DNA from: UBA4479 sp963974935
GTDB lineage: Bacteria; Pseudomonadota; Alphaproteobacteria; Rhodospirillales; Casp-alpha2
Reading direction: 5' to 3'
Assembly: GCA_963974935.1 (NCBI GenBank)
Contig: CAXBEV010000017.1
Location: forward strand, 3,647 to 67,646
Length of the DNA stretch: 64,000 nt
Part shown: piece by piece, positions 52,394-59,761 of the stretch
Numbering within the stretch: position 1 is the stretch's first letter
How the letters are laid out: each line of letters begins with the position of its first letter
Translations under genes and position numbers: made by a program
Notes under the pieces: generated by a model
Databases searched by the model: none
Told to the model about the DNA's origin: nothing
Seen by the model: only the letters and a program-made list of their open reading frames with translations

Positions 52394-53320
52394 ATGGTCA
52401 AAAAGTATACCTTCGATCAGGTGGATGTGTTGTTGGTCGATACCGACCTCAACTCCCGCCAAGGTGTGCGCACGATTCTGGCCAACAACGGTTTCACCGG
52501 CGTGACGCTAGGCACCGACCTGCAAAGGGTCAAAACGGCAATCACCAAGCACATGCCCGACATCATGCTGTGTGGGACCGAGTTTCCCGACGGCAAGATC
52601 ACTGATCTTTTACGCGATATCCGCCACAACCGCATCGGCAACAACCCGTTCATGCCGGTTATTGTGTTCTTGGACGAGCCGACACCCGATCTGGTTGCAG
52701 ACGTGCTCAGCGCCGGTCCGGACGATGTGGTGATGAAGCCGGTATCGACGCGCGCCCTGCTCGATCGCTTAGGCCAGCAAATCCACAAGCGTAAGCCTTA
52801 TATTGTCACTGATGATTATGTCGGCCCAGCGCGCAAGGGCGACGATACGTCCCGCGCTATCGTGCCGCCGAACCCATTGCACGCGAAAGCGACCGGCGGC
52901 AAGGCCAGCTTCCATGAAGTTGAGCGTGGCATTCAAGATGCGCTGGCGGCGGTTAATGACCGGCGTCTGGAAAATACGGGGCCCGAGATCGCAGCCTTGG
53001 TCGGTCGCTTGGTATTGATGCTCGACAAACCTACGGTGACCGAGGCGGCAAAGGGTGGCTTGCAAATGCTGATCGAAATGAATCAAGACATGATACGCAG
53101 GCTCGAAGGCAGTCGCTACGATCACGTCTCCGAATTATGCCGCGCGATCATCATCGTCTGTGAGCGGATCAAGAAAGACACCGGCGGCCCTGCCGACAAA
53201 ACCCAAGTGCGTTTGCTAAAACCCCTATCGCAATCGATCCAGGCCGGTTTCTCCGGCGGTATCGCAAATGCCCAAGCGGCGCGCGCGATTACGCAAAAGA
53301 TCGGCATCGACCTGGGCTGA
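52394..53320 (+). CDS. Degenerate CheY-like receiver protein with helical C-terminal domain
   Basis: A 308-residue protein starting at ATG 52394; the frame is open from 52349. The receiver domain keeps the acidic pair (VDTD, Asp16 and Asp18) and the conserved Lys115 (VMKPVS), but the phospho-acceptor position in PDIMLCGTEFPD is Gly61 instead of Asp. A linker and a mainly helical C-terminal region (about 175-300) follow, with no DNA-binding or enzymatic motif. It is probably a phosphorylation-independent adaptor. The partner is unknown; it lies 118 bp after ispDF. Confidence 0.75.
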   Translation: MVKKYTFDQVDVLLVDTDLNSRQGVRTILANNGFTGVTLGTDLQRVKTAITKHMPDIMLCGTEFPDGKITDLLRDIRHNRIGNNPFMPVIVFLDEPTPDLVADVLSAGPDDVVMKPVSTRALLDRLGQQIHKRKPYIVTDDYVGPARKGDDTSRAIVPPNPLHAKATGGKASFHEVERGIQDALAAVNDRRLENTGPEIAALVGRLVLMLDKPTVTEAAKGGLQMLIEMNQDMIRRLEGSRYDHVSELCRAIIIVCERIKKDTGGPADKTQVRLLKPLSQSIQAGFSGGIANAQAARAITQKIGIDLG

Positions 53321-53640
53321 TCGTCGGGCGTCGCTTTGAGATTCCAGATCGCCTTCGGCGTCCGGAAAGCCCAAAGGGCTTATCCGGGACCTAAATGACG
53401 CCTCCCCGACGACCCCCCACCTCACGAACCCCTACTCGTCGATCACGGAAAGGTAGATAACCCCTGTGATGATAGTCACTATATTAATTATAGTGTATTG
53501 ATTTTGTTGCTCCTTACGACCTCACGACCCAGTGATCGGGCTTTAAGTGCGCGGATCAGCGGATGCGGATACTTTCTTCATCAACGGGACGCGGTGTTCC
53601 GAACAACTTTGAACCTGAACACACCAACTGGAGAATTATC
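53321..53640. other. 320-bp region: palindromic block, then upstream region of the exported-protein gene
   Basis: Bases about 53340-53392 contain a family E-type palindrome (CGTCCGGAAAGCCC... GGGCTTATCCGGGACC). From 53419 the sequence is the start of a 546-bp perfect repeat and includes the operator-like palindrome at 53477-53495 and the ribosome site TGGAG before the gene. Confidence 0.65.
53477..53495. promoter_or_regulatory. Operator-like palindrome CACTATA-5-TATAGTG
   Basis: Perfect 7-bp arms around TTAAT, 146 bp before the start codon of the 85-residue protein. The sequence also offers a TATAGT -10-like element. The same site occurs at 56586-56604 in the second copy. Confidence 0.45.
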
Positions 53641-53898
53641 ATGAATACCAAGACCATCTTTTCCGCTCTCGCCATCGCCGTTGCTCTGGGTGCCGCAGTA
53701 CCGGCCTTCGCCGACCGCATCGACAATCCTGAGCAGTACGGTGTCGCTTACACCGGTGACGCAACCAGCGTTGCGGTTTCCAACCAACTGAATCAGCACC
53801 CGGAAATGATTGAGCCGCTTGCCTATGGTGTCGAGTTTACAAACGACTCGAGCAACGCCGAAGCGGTGACCATGGAAGGCCTCAGCGATCGCTCGTAA
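53641..53898 (+). CDS. Small exported protein, copy 1 (85 aa)
   Basis: ATG at 53641 follows CTGGAGAATT; the longer frame from 53563 lacks a signal. The signal peptide MNTKTIFSALAIAVALGAAV ends at PAFA, with likely cleavage after Ala24, so a mature ~61-residue periplasmic or secreted protein is expected. The mature part contains two similar units, YGVAYTGDATSVAVSNQL (33-50) and YGVEFTNDSSNAEAVTMEGL (62-81). No family recognised. An intact terminator follows at 53930. The second identical copy is at 56750. Confidence 0.8.
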   Translation: MNTKTIFSALAIAVALGAAVPAFADRIDNPEQYGVAYTGDATSVAVSNQLNQHPEMIEPLAYGVEFTNDSSNAEAVTMEGLSDRS

Positions 53899-53929
53899 GC
53901 TCCCCCTTCTTACGTAGCGACAAAGCGAG

Positions 53930-53966
53930 ACCGGCGCCCCTCCCCTAGGGCGCCGGTTTTGTTTGT
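53930..53966 (+). terminator. Rho-independent terminator of exported-protein gene, copy 1
   Basis: ACCGGCGCCC and GGGCGCCGGT form a 10-bp stem with a TCCCCTA loop, followed by TTTGTTT. Confidence 0.9.
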
Positions 53967-53975
53967 TTTTACCTG

Positions 53976-54070
53976 ATCCTTCGAGACGGCTTTCGGCCTC
54001 CTCAGGATGAGGCTTTTTTAAACCACACCACACCTCATCCTGAGGAGCGCGCAGCGCGTCTCGAAGGATG
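53976..54070. repeat. Palindromic repeat, family D, copy 1
   Basis: ATCCTTCGAGACGGCTTTCG and CCTCCTCAGGATGAGG at the left pair with CCTCATCCTGAGGAGC and GCGTCTCGAAGGAT at the right. It lies between the exported-protein gene and the parC stop. Confidence 0.88.
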
Positions 54071-54077
54071 TGTTAGA

Positions 54078-56342
54078 TCACGAAAACCGGTTGTTCGATG
54101 GGAAGCCCTTGGGCTTGACCAGGCCGGCACCGGCGCGTTTGCCCTGCCAGGCTTTGAGGTCGGCTTCTGAGCGCGTGCCCGACCCGGTTTTCCACGTCAC
54201 ACCCTCTTTTAAGATAAAGGCCTGCGCATCCGACAAGTGGCCGTCTTTGTAGCGTTGCAAGATCACGCCTTTGCCCCGCGTCATCTCGGGCACTTCCGAG
54301 ATCGGGAACACCAATAGTTTGCGGTTGGTGCCGATAACCGCGATGTGATCGGCGCCGTCGGGCACTTCCGAGATCGCGGTCGCTTCGGCATTGGCGCCGA
54401 CATTGAGGATCTGTTTGCCGTTTTTGGTCTGCGCGATGACCTCGTCTTCGGCGACGATGAAGCCGTGCCCACTGTCCGCAGCGACCAAGAAGCGTCGACC
54501 GCCGGTGTGCTTCATGATCGAGATGACTTCGTGGCCGTTCGGAATGTCGATCATCAGGCGGATCGGCTCGCCATGCCCGCGCCCGCCCGGCAGCTTGTCG
54601 GCACCGACGGTATAAAAACGGCCGTTGGTGGCGAACACGATGATCTTGTCGGTGGTCTCGGCGTGCAGCCAGAATTTCAGCTTGTCGCCGTCTTTGAATT
54701 TCATCGTTTCGATGGCGGTGTCGTCCATGTGCCCTTTGGCAGCGCGGACCCAGCCTTTTTCGGAATAAACGATGGTCACCGGTTCTTTGTCGATCATCGC
54801 TTCGATCGGGACGATGACGATGCTTGGCGGCTCGCCGATGTCGGTGCGGCGGCGCCCCAACTCGGTCTTAGGCCCGAAAGCTTGCTTCAGCTCTTTGATT
54901 TCGTCTTCGATGGTTTTCCAGCGCTTGCCTTCATCTTTGAGCAACGATTGAAGCTCTTTGCGCTCTTTGCGCAGTTCAGCCTCTTCTTTGCGGATTTCCA
55001 TTTCTTCGAGTTTGCGCAACTGACGCAGGCGCATGTTTAAGATCGCTTCGACCTGCACGTCGCTGAGGTCGAACGCCTTCATCATCACCTGCTTGGGCTC
55101 GTCTTCCTCGCGGATAATGCGGATAACCTCATCTAGGTTAAGATACGCCGCCAACAGGCCGCCCAGCACTTCAAGGCGATGCTCGATTTTCTCCAAGCGA
55201 TGGCTGGCGCGGCGGATCAGCACGTCTTCGCGGTGCGCTAAGAACGCCGACAAGGCTTCACGCAGGCTCATTACGCCCGGAATGTTGTCTTTATTGAGGA
55301 CGTTCAGGTTGAGGCTGATGCGGGTTTCGAAATCGGTCTCGCGGAACAAATGTTCCATCAGCATTTCAGGCTCGACGTTGCGGGATTTCGGCTCCAGCAC
55401 GATGCGCACGTCTTCGGCTGATTCGTCGCGTATATCGCCCAGCATCGGCAGTTTGCGGGCCAGCAATAACTCAGCGGTCTTCTCGATCAGACGCGATTTC
55501 TGCACCTGAAACGGGATGTCGGTGATGATGATCTGGTATTGCCCTTGGCCGAGTTTTTCGACCTCGTATTTGGCGCGGAGCCGAAAGCTGCCGCGGCCGT
55601 TCTTATAGGCCTCGACGATGTTCTCGCGGGATTCTACCAACACGCCACCGGTCGGGAAATCCGGGCCCGGCACCAGATCGGCAAGCTTTTCGAACGTGAC
55701 TTTGGAATTGGCGACGCCGTCGCTGGTGTGCTTGGCGGTTTTGATCATATGCGCCATGGCGTCGCACAGCTCAGCCACGTTGTGTGGCGGCACGCTGGTC
55801 GCCATGCCCACCGCGATGCCGTTCGAGCCGTTCGCCAACAGGTTCGGGAACGCCGCCGGCAGTACGACCGGCTCGGATTCTTCGCCGTCATAGGTATCAC
55901 GGAAATCGACTGCGTCTTCGTCGATGCCTTGCAGCAACAGCCACGCGGTCTGGGTCAGCCGCGATTCGGTGTAGCGCATCGCCGCCGCGTTATCACCGTC
56001 GATGTTGCCGAAGTTGCCCTGCCCGTCGACCAGCGGATAGCGCTGCGCGAAATCCTGCGCCAAGCGGACCAGGGCGTCATACACCGACTGATCGCCGTGC
56101 GGGTGATATTTACCGATCACGTCACCGACAACGCGTGCACACTTTTTATAACCGGACGCAGGGTCCAGCTTAAGTTGTCGCATCGCGAACAGCAGGCGCC
56201 GATGCACCGGCTTTAGACCGTCGCGAACATCCGGCAACGAGCGCGACATGATGGTCGACAGCGCATACGATAGATACCGCTCCGACAGCGCCTCAGCCAA
56301 GCGTGTTTCGCGGATTTCCTCGGGCTTCGCATGCTTGCTCAT
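54078..56342 (-). CDS. parC: DNA topoisomerase IV subunit A
   Basis: A 754-residue type IIA topoisomerase subunit that cuts and rejoins DNA during decatenation. The start MSKHAKPEEIRETRLAEALSERYLSYALSTIMSRSLPDVRDGL is typical and the active-site Tyr124 lies in AAMRYTESR. The QRDR segment is HPHGDQSVYDALV, with Gln85 at the quinolone-contact Ser position. The C-terminal DNA-wrapping domain is shorter than in GyrA, supporting ParC. Its two sides carry the 546-bp direct repeat and family D palindromes. Confidence 0.95.
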   Translation of the reverse strand: MSKHAKPEEIRETRLAEALSERYLSYALSTIMSRSLPDVRDGLKPVHRRLLFAMRQLKLDPASGYKKCARVVGDVIGKYHPHGDQSVYDALVRLAQDFAQRYPLVDGQGNFGNIDGDNAAAMRYTESRLTQTAWLLLQGIDEDAVDFRDTYDGEESEPVVLPAAFPNLLANGSNGIAVGMATSVPPHNVAELCDAMAHMIKTAKHTSDGVANSKVTFEKLADLVPGPDFPTGGVLVESRENIVEAYKNGRGSFRLRAKYEVEKLGQGQYQIIITDIPFQVQKSRLIEKTAELLLARKLPMLGDIRDESAEDVRIVLEPKSRNVEPEMLMEHLFRETDFETRISLNLNVLNKDNIPGVMSLREALSAFLAHREDVLIRRASHRLEKIEHRLEVLGGLLAAYLNLDEVIRIIREEDEPKQVMMKAFDLSDVQVEAILNMRLRQLRKLEEMEIRKEEAELRKERKELQSLLKDEGKRWKTIEDEIKELKQAFGPKTELGRRRTDIGEPPSIVIVPIEAMIDKEPVTIVYSEKGWVRAAKGHMDDTAIETMKFKDGDKLKFWLHAETTDKIIVFATNGRFYTVGADKLPGGRGHGEPIRLMIDIPNGHEVISIMKHTGGRRFLVAADSGHGFIVAEDEVIAQTKNGKQILNVGANAEATAISEVPDGADHIAVIGTNRKLLVFPISEVPEMTRGKGVILQRYKDGHLSDAQAFILKEGVTWKTGSGTRSEADLKAWQGKRAGAGLVKPKGFPSNNRFS

Positions 56343-56434
56343 ATCGTTACTCTTGTGTCTGCGGGGACGGTGGATCGCGAGATATAGTATATATCATGGC
56401 GTCCGCGTCAATGCAGATGGGGGCGGCGGCGCTC

Positions 56435-56524
56435 ATCCTTCGAGACGGCCTTCGGCCTCCTCAGGACGAGGTTTTTTGCAAAGACACCTCATCCTAAGGA
56501 GCGCGAAGCGCGTCTCGATGGATG
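56435..56524. repeat. Palindromic repeat, family D, copy 2
   Basis: ATCCTTCGAGACGGCCTTCG...CTCAGGACGAGG pairs with CCTCATCCTAAGGAGC...GCGTCTCGATGGAT; slightly diverged from copy 1. It directly precedes the second 546-bp repeat. Confidence 0.88.
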
Positions 56525-56585
56525 TCGACCTCACGAACCCCTACTCGTCGATCACGGAAAGGTAGATAACCCCTGTGATGATAGT

Positions 56586-56604
56586 CACTATATTAATTAT
56601 AGTG
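56586..56604. promoter_or_regulatory. Operator-like palindrome CACTATA-5-TATAGTG, copy 2
   Basis: Same 7-bp arms around TTAAT as at 53477-53495, 146 bp before the second exported-protein start. Confidence 0.45.
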
Positions 56605-56749
56605 TATTGATTTTGTTGCTCCTTACGACCTCACGACCCAGTGATCGGGCTTTAAGTGCGCGGATCAGCGGATGCGGATACTTTCTTCATCAACGGGACG
56701 CGGTGTTCCGAACAACTTTGAACCTGAACACACCAACTGGAGAATTATC

Positions 56750-57007
56750 ATGAATACCAAGACCATCTTTTCCGCTCTCGCCATCGCCGTTGCTCTGGGT
56801 GCCGCAGTACCGGCCTTCGCCGACCGCATCGACAATCCTGAGCAGTACGGTGTCGCTTACACCGGTGACGCAACCAGCGTTGCGGTTTCCAACCAACTGA
56901 ATCAGCACCCGGAAATGATTGAGCCGCTTGCCTATGGTGTCGAGTTTACAAACGACTCGAGCAACGCCGAAGCGGTGACCATGGAAGGCCTCAGCGATCG
57001 CTCGTAA
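56750..57007 (+). CDS. Small exported protein, copy 2 (85 aa)
   Basis: Identical in DNA and protein sequence to the gene at 53641, with the same signal peptide, twin YGV units, ribosome site and terminator. Since its own upstream region is copied too, both genes should be expressed alike, doubling dosage. Confidence 0.8.
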   Translation: MNTKTIFSALAIAVALGAAVPAFADRIDNPEQYGVAYTGDATSVAVSNQLNQHPEMIEPLAYGVEFTNDSSNAEAVTMEGLSDRS

Positions 57008-57038
57008 GCTCCCCCTTCTTACGTAGCGACAAAGCGAG

Positions 57039-57075
57039 ACCGGCGCCCCTCCCCTAGGGCGCCGGTTTTGTTTTA
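57039..57075 (+). terminator. Rho-independent terminator of exported-protein gene, copy 2
   Basis: Same 10-bp stem as copy 1 (ACCGGCGCCC / GGGCGCCGGT), followed by TTTGTTTTA. Confidence 0.9.
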
Positions 57076-57155
57076 TTTAAAGCAAAACGACGATCCGAGA
57101 TATCGGGCCACGGTCGTCACTTCTAGGTCCCGGACGCCGAATGCGAGCCGGGATC

Positions 57156-57497
57156 TTAAAGTGAGTTCACCGCCTCATCTTCCCCGGTCGCCGCCCCGAT
57201 CCAATCGGTGAATTCTTTGTTGCCGCCGACAATCGGTAGCGCGACGATGCACGGGCAATCGTAGCTGTGTTCGATTTTAATCAAGTCGGTGGCGGCATCG
57301 ATGAGGTCGCGGCGGGTCTTAGCAAACAGCAAGGCCTCGGCAGATTCTTGAATTTCCCCTTCCCACGCGAACACGGACGTCACGCCGTCGATCACGTTGG
57401 CGCACGCAGCCAACTGTGCTTCGACCAAGGAACGGCCTAAATTCAACGCCTCGGCACGGTCGGCGCAGGTGATGTAAAGCGAGACGGCATCGGTCAT
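57156..57497 (-). CDS. cutA: Divalent-cation tolerance protein CutA1
   Basis: A 113-residue trimeric PII-like protein linked to metal tolerance. I chose ATG 57497, with GGAG 6 nt upstream, over 57509. Family features are LYITCADRAEALNLGRSLVEAQLAACANVI, FAWEGEIQESAEALLFAKT and IEHSYDCPCIVALPIVGGNKEFTDWI. Transcribed toward the repeat; no obvious operon partner. Confidence 0.93.
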   Translation of the reverse strand: MTDAVSLYITCADRAEALNLGRSLVEAQLAACANVIDGVTSVFAWEGEIQESAEALLFAKTRRDLIDAATDLIKIEHSYDCPCIVALPIVGGNKEFTDWIGAATGEDEAVNSL

Positions 57498-57596
57498 GAA
57501 AATCTCCATCTTTGAGGATCACGAAAACTACCGTAACATGCCCACAACAGCGCGGCATAAAAACGCATAAGCGCGCCGCGACGGAGGTGGAGAAAT

Positions 57597-57950
57597 ATGA
57601 GCAAACCCGAAAGCGGGCCGGCGAAGCGTGCGAAAGTTACAATGCGCCCATCGGCGTCTCAACAATCGGCATCAAAATCGTTAAAGTCGGAAGACAGCAC
57701 ACGCCCGCCAACGGATGTGCAACTGGCATGGCTACAGCGTGGCCTGGAGCAGCCGGGTGGCAAGCTGCCGCTGTTTGATCGCATCGGCCAAAAGGTCAGT
57801 GAACAAACCGTGCGCAGCTGTATTCGTAACGGCTGGGCGGAGCCTTGGTTTAACAACCCGATCAAGCCCGACTGGATTGTCTGCCGGCTCACCGAGGTGG
57901 GTCGTGATCTCGCATCAAGCGCCGCATCTATAAAAGGCGAGGCATCTTGA
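57597..57950 (+). CDS. Hypothetical protein with possible winged-helix C-terminus (117 aa)
   Basis: GGAGG/GGAG precedes the ATG. Residues 1-40 are Ser/Lys-rich and probably disordered. The C-terminal part (DVQLAWLQRGLEQPGGKLPLFDRIGQ, then TVRSCIRNGWAEPWF and CRLTEVGRDLAS) has the helix-turn and final LTExGR strand typical of small winged-helix DNA-binding domains. This is a fold-level impression only. The ferredoxin gene follows 81 bp later. Confidence 0.6.
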   Translation: MSKPESGPAKRAKVTMRPSASQQSASKSLKSEDSTRPPTDVQLAWLQRGLEQPGGKLPLFDRIGQKVSEQTVRSCIRNGWAEPWFNNPIKPDWIVCRLTEVGRDLASSAASIKGEAS

Positions 57951-57996
57951 GCGACGCCGAGACGTTAAAACTGCATACGCAGTATAAAATTATTTT

Positions 57997-58019
57997 GAAT
58001 ACGCAACATTATCGTATTC
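57997..58019. promoter_or_regulatory. Inverted repeat GAATACG-9-CGTATTC before the ferredoxin gene
   Basis: Perfect 7-bp arms at 57997-58003 and 58013-58019, 12 bp before the TTG start at 58032. It may be an operator of the ferredoxin-like gene; no known box was recognised. Confidence 0.4.
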
Positions 58020-58031
58020 AGAGGCATAACG

Positions 58032-58388
58032 TTGTCTGATCGTAATGAAACTGAAGCGCACGCGCCACCAAGCGCGCCGCAATCCGTCATGGTCTGTATC
58101 AATCGACGGTTTCGCGGCGATCAGCCTTCGTGCGCGGCGCGGGGTTCGGAAGCCGTTGCGGATGCGATCGAAGCCGGCATCGCGGCGCGGCGCATCGACA
58201 TTAAAATGGAGCGTGTGATCTGCCTGGGCCAATGCACCAAAGGCCCGACCGTGCGCTTCGCGCCGGGCGGTCGCTTTAACCTGGGCACGTGCTTAGAAGA
58301 CGTGCCGGCGATCTTGGATGAATTGCAAGCGCTCTGCGGCGTCGACGACGACGAAAGCGGCCCACCGATGCATTTATTGGGGTCATGA
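58032..58388 (+). CDS. Thioredoxin-like [2Fe-2S] ferredoxin domain protein
   Basis: A 118-residue protein. The TTG at 58032 has AGAGGC nearby; an ATG at 58089 is the alternative. The cysteine pattern CINRRFRGDQPSC followed by CLGQCTKGPTVRFAPGGRF matches the thioredoxin-like [2Fe-2S] ferredoxin family (NuoE/CIAPIN-unrelated small ferredoxins found stand-alone in proteobacteria). It could deliver electrons or act as an Fe-S carrier; the partner is unknown. Confidence 0.82.
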   Translation: MSDRNETEAHAPPSAPQSVMVCINRRFRGDQPSCAARGSEAVADAIEAGIAARRIDIKMERVICLGQCTKGPTVRFAPGGRFNLGTCLEDVPAILDELQALCGVDDDESGPPMHLLGS

Positions 58389-58522
58389 TCGAACAATATT
58401 CTCTAAAATTTTATGTTCTGTGACGACGGTCACTTCGCAATATGTCCGATGCTGTCATATTCAATCGCGTAAGGATGGATTTCTTCACAGATATCCTCCC
58501 TTCCCTCAAGAGCACAAACTCA

Positions 58523-58550
58523 CGCCGGGCCTTCGGGTCCGGCGTTTTTC
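58523..58550 (+). terminator. Strong rho-independent terminator with UUCG loop
   Basis: CGCCGGGCC and GGTCCGGCG form a 9-bp stem (one G-T pair) around TTCG, followed by TTTTTC. It lies 135 bp after the ferredoxin stop, so the transcript has a long 3' region or a separate short RNA ends here. Confidence 0.85.
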
Positions 58551-58587
58551 TTTGGTGGCTTTACGTGATGATTTTCTGGAGGAGAAA

Positions 58588-58664
58588 TGGTCGGAGTGAC
58601 AGGATTTGAACCTGCGACCCCTGCGCCCCCAGCACAGTGCTCTACCAGGCTGAGCTACACTCCG
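58588..58664 (-). tRNA. tRNA-Pro (anticodon GGG)
   Basis: On the minus strand a 77-nt cloverleaf is present: acceptor CGGAGTG/CACTCCG, D-arm GCTC...GAGC, anticodon stem CTGTG/CGCAG with loop CTGGGGG (anticodon GGG), T-arm GCAGG TTCAAAT CCTGT, and an encoded ACCA end. It decodes CCC/CCU proline codons. Confidence 0.96.
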
Positions 58665-58767
58665 ACCGATGCGCCGCTTTCATCAGGGGGCGACGCGCGC
58701 GGACTATAATCATCGTGATCGTTTGGGACAATACAAAGCTGCGGGATATTAGCGTCCCACCCTCAAA

Positions 58768-59259
58768 TCAGCCGGCGCTGTCGAGCAGTTGTTGGCGTAG
58801 GTTCTTGAGGTCGGCGACGATACCGTTGACTTCGTCCAGCCAAGCGGTATCGCTGGGCACGGTGACTTCAGGGCCAACTGCGGGTGCTGAGGCAGCAGCG
58901 GTGTCCGTATCTCCGAGCGGAACATGCGGTTGGTTTTCGCTGACGAAATTGCGCACGCTGCCACTTTGGCGCATTAGTTTTTGCACGCCCTTGATGGTGT
59001 AGCCGTCTACGTACAGAAGGTCGCGAATACGATGTAAAAGCTGCACGTCGTCGGGGCGATAATAGCGTCTGCCGCCGCCGCGTTTCATCGGGCGGACTTG
59101 CGGGAACTTGGTTTCCCAAAAACGCAGTACGTGTTGCGGCAGCTCCAACTCGTCGGCGACTTCGCTGATGGTGCGAAATGCGGACGCGGATTTTTCCGCG
59201 CGGGCCGGGCGTTCGGTCGGGTCGTTATCGGATTTTGGTGCTTCGGTTTCGTCGCTCAT
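58768..59259 (-). CDS. MerR-family transcriptional regulator
   Basis: A 163-residue regulator starting at ATG 59259, or GTG 59268. The MerR helix-turn-helix is TISEVADELELPQHVLRFWETKFPQVRPMKRGGGRRYYRPDDVQLLHRIRDLLYVDGYTIKGVQKLM; no metal-binding Cys set follows. The gene lies after ihfA, as it does in many alphaproteobacteria. Confidence 0.92.
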   Translation of the reverse strand: MSDETEAPKSDNDPTERPARAEKSASAFRTISEVADELELPQHVLRFWETKFPQVRPMKRGGGRRYYRPDDVQLLHRIRDLLYVDGYTIKGVQKLMRQSGSVRNFVSENQPHVPLGDTDTAAASAPAVGPEVTVPSDTAWLDEVNGIVADLKNLRQQLLDSAG

Positions 59260-59275
59260 GTCGCGCACCGATCAA

Positions 59276-59596
59276 TTAGACGTCAGAAGGCTCGCTCGGT
59301 TTGCGGACTTCGTTGATGCGGTTTTTCAGCACCTGTGAAGGGCGGAACACCAAAACCTTGCGCGGCAAGATCGGCACTTCTTCACCGGTTTTTGGGTTGC
59401 GACCGATGCGTTGCCCTTTTTGGCGGACCGAAAAACTGCCGAACGACGAGACCTTGACGGTGTCGCCGTTGATCAAGGATTCCGCCATATATTCGAGAAC
59501 GCTTTCCAACAAGTCTGCGGACTCGTTTCGTGAAAGGCCGACTTCTTGATAAACTGCTTCGCCTAAATCGGCGCGCGTTATTGTTTTGCCCGGCAT
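59276..59596 (-). CDS. ihfA: Integration host factor subunit alpha
   Basis: A 106-residue HU/IHF-family DNA-bending protein. GGGGGAGG lies 9 nt before the ATG. The DNA-contact arm has the IHF signature SFGSFSVRQKGQRIGRNPKTGEEVPILPRKVLVFRPSQVLKNRI. It follows fabH in the plsX-fabH-ihfA-merR block. Confidence 0.96.
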   Translation of the reverse strand: MPGKTITRADLGEAVYQEVGLSRNESADLLESVLEYMAESLINGDTVKVSSFGSFSVRQKGQRIGRNPKTGEEVPILPRKVLVFRPSQVLKNRINEVRKPSEPSDV

Positions 59597-59761
59597 GGCA
59601 AAATGGCCTCCCCCTATTGATCGTCGGCTAAAGCCTATCGTTGACCGGGAAATCCGTCAATATCAAAGGGATGGCGGACACTTGATTAGGGAAAAAAATA
59701 TTTGATGGCGGTGGGTTTTATTTTAGATGGTTCTCGTCCGGATCAGGATTTGATTTGTAAT

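Larger units (their letters stand above)
53419..53964. repeat. 546-bp direct repeat, copy 1
   Basis: Reads identically to 56528-57073 (offset 3109 bases) through the whole promoter region, gene and terminator. The copies flank parC in direct orientation. Confidence 0.95.
56343..56749. other. 407-bp divergent region between parC and copy 2 of the exported-protein gene
   Basis: It holds the parC upstream region (about 56343-56434), a family D palindrome (56435-56524) and, from 56528, the start of the second 546-bp repeat with its operator-like palindrome (56586-56604). Confidence 0.7.
56528..57073. repeat. 546-bp direct repeat, copy 2
   Basis: Identical by eye to 53419-53964, covering promoter, gene and terminator. 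The perfect match including non-coding DNA indicates a recent duplication or gene conversion. Confidence 0.95.

Noticed and set aside
58412..58471. 19-codon frame MFCDDGHFAICPMLSYSIA.
   Set aside because: No ribosome site and too short to support without expression data.
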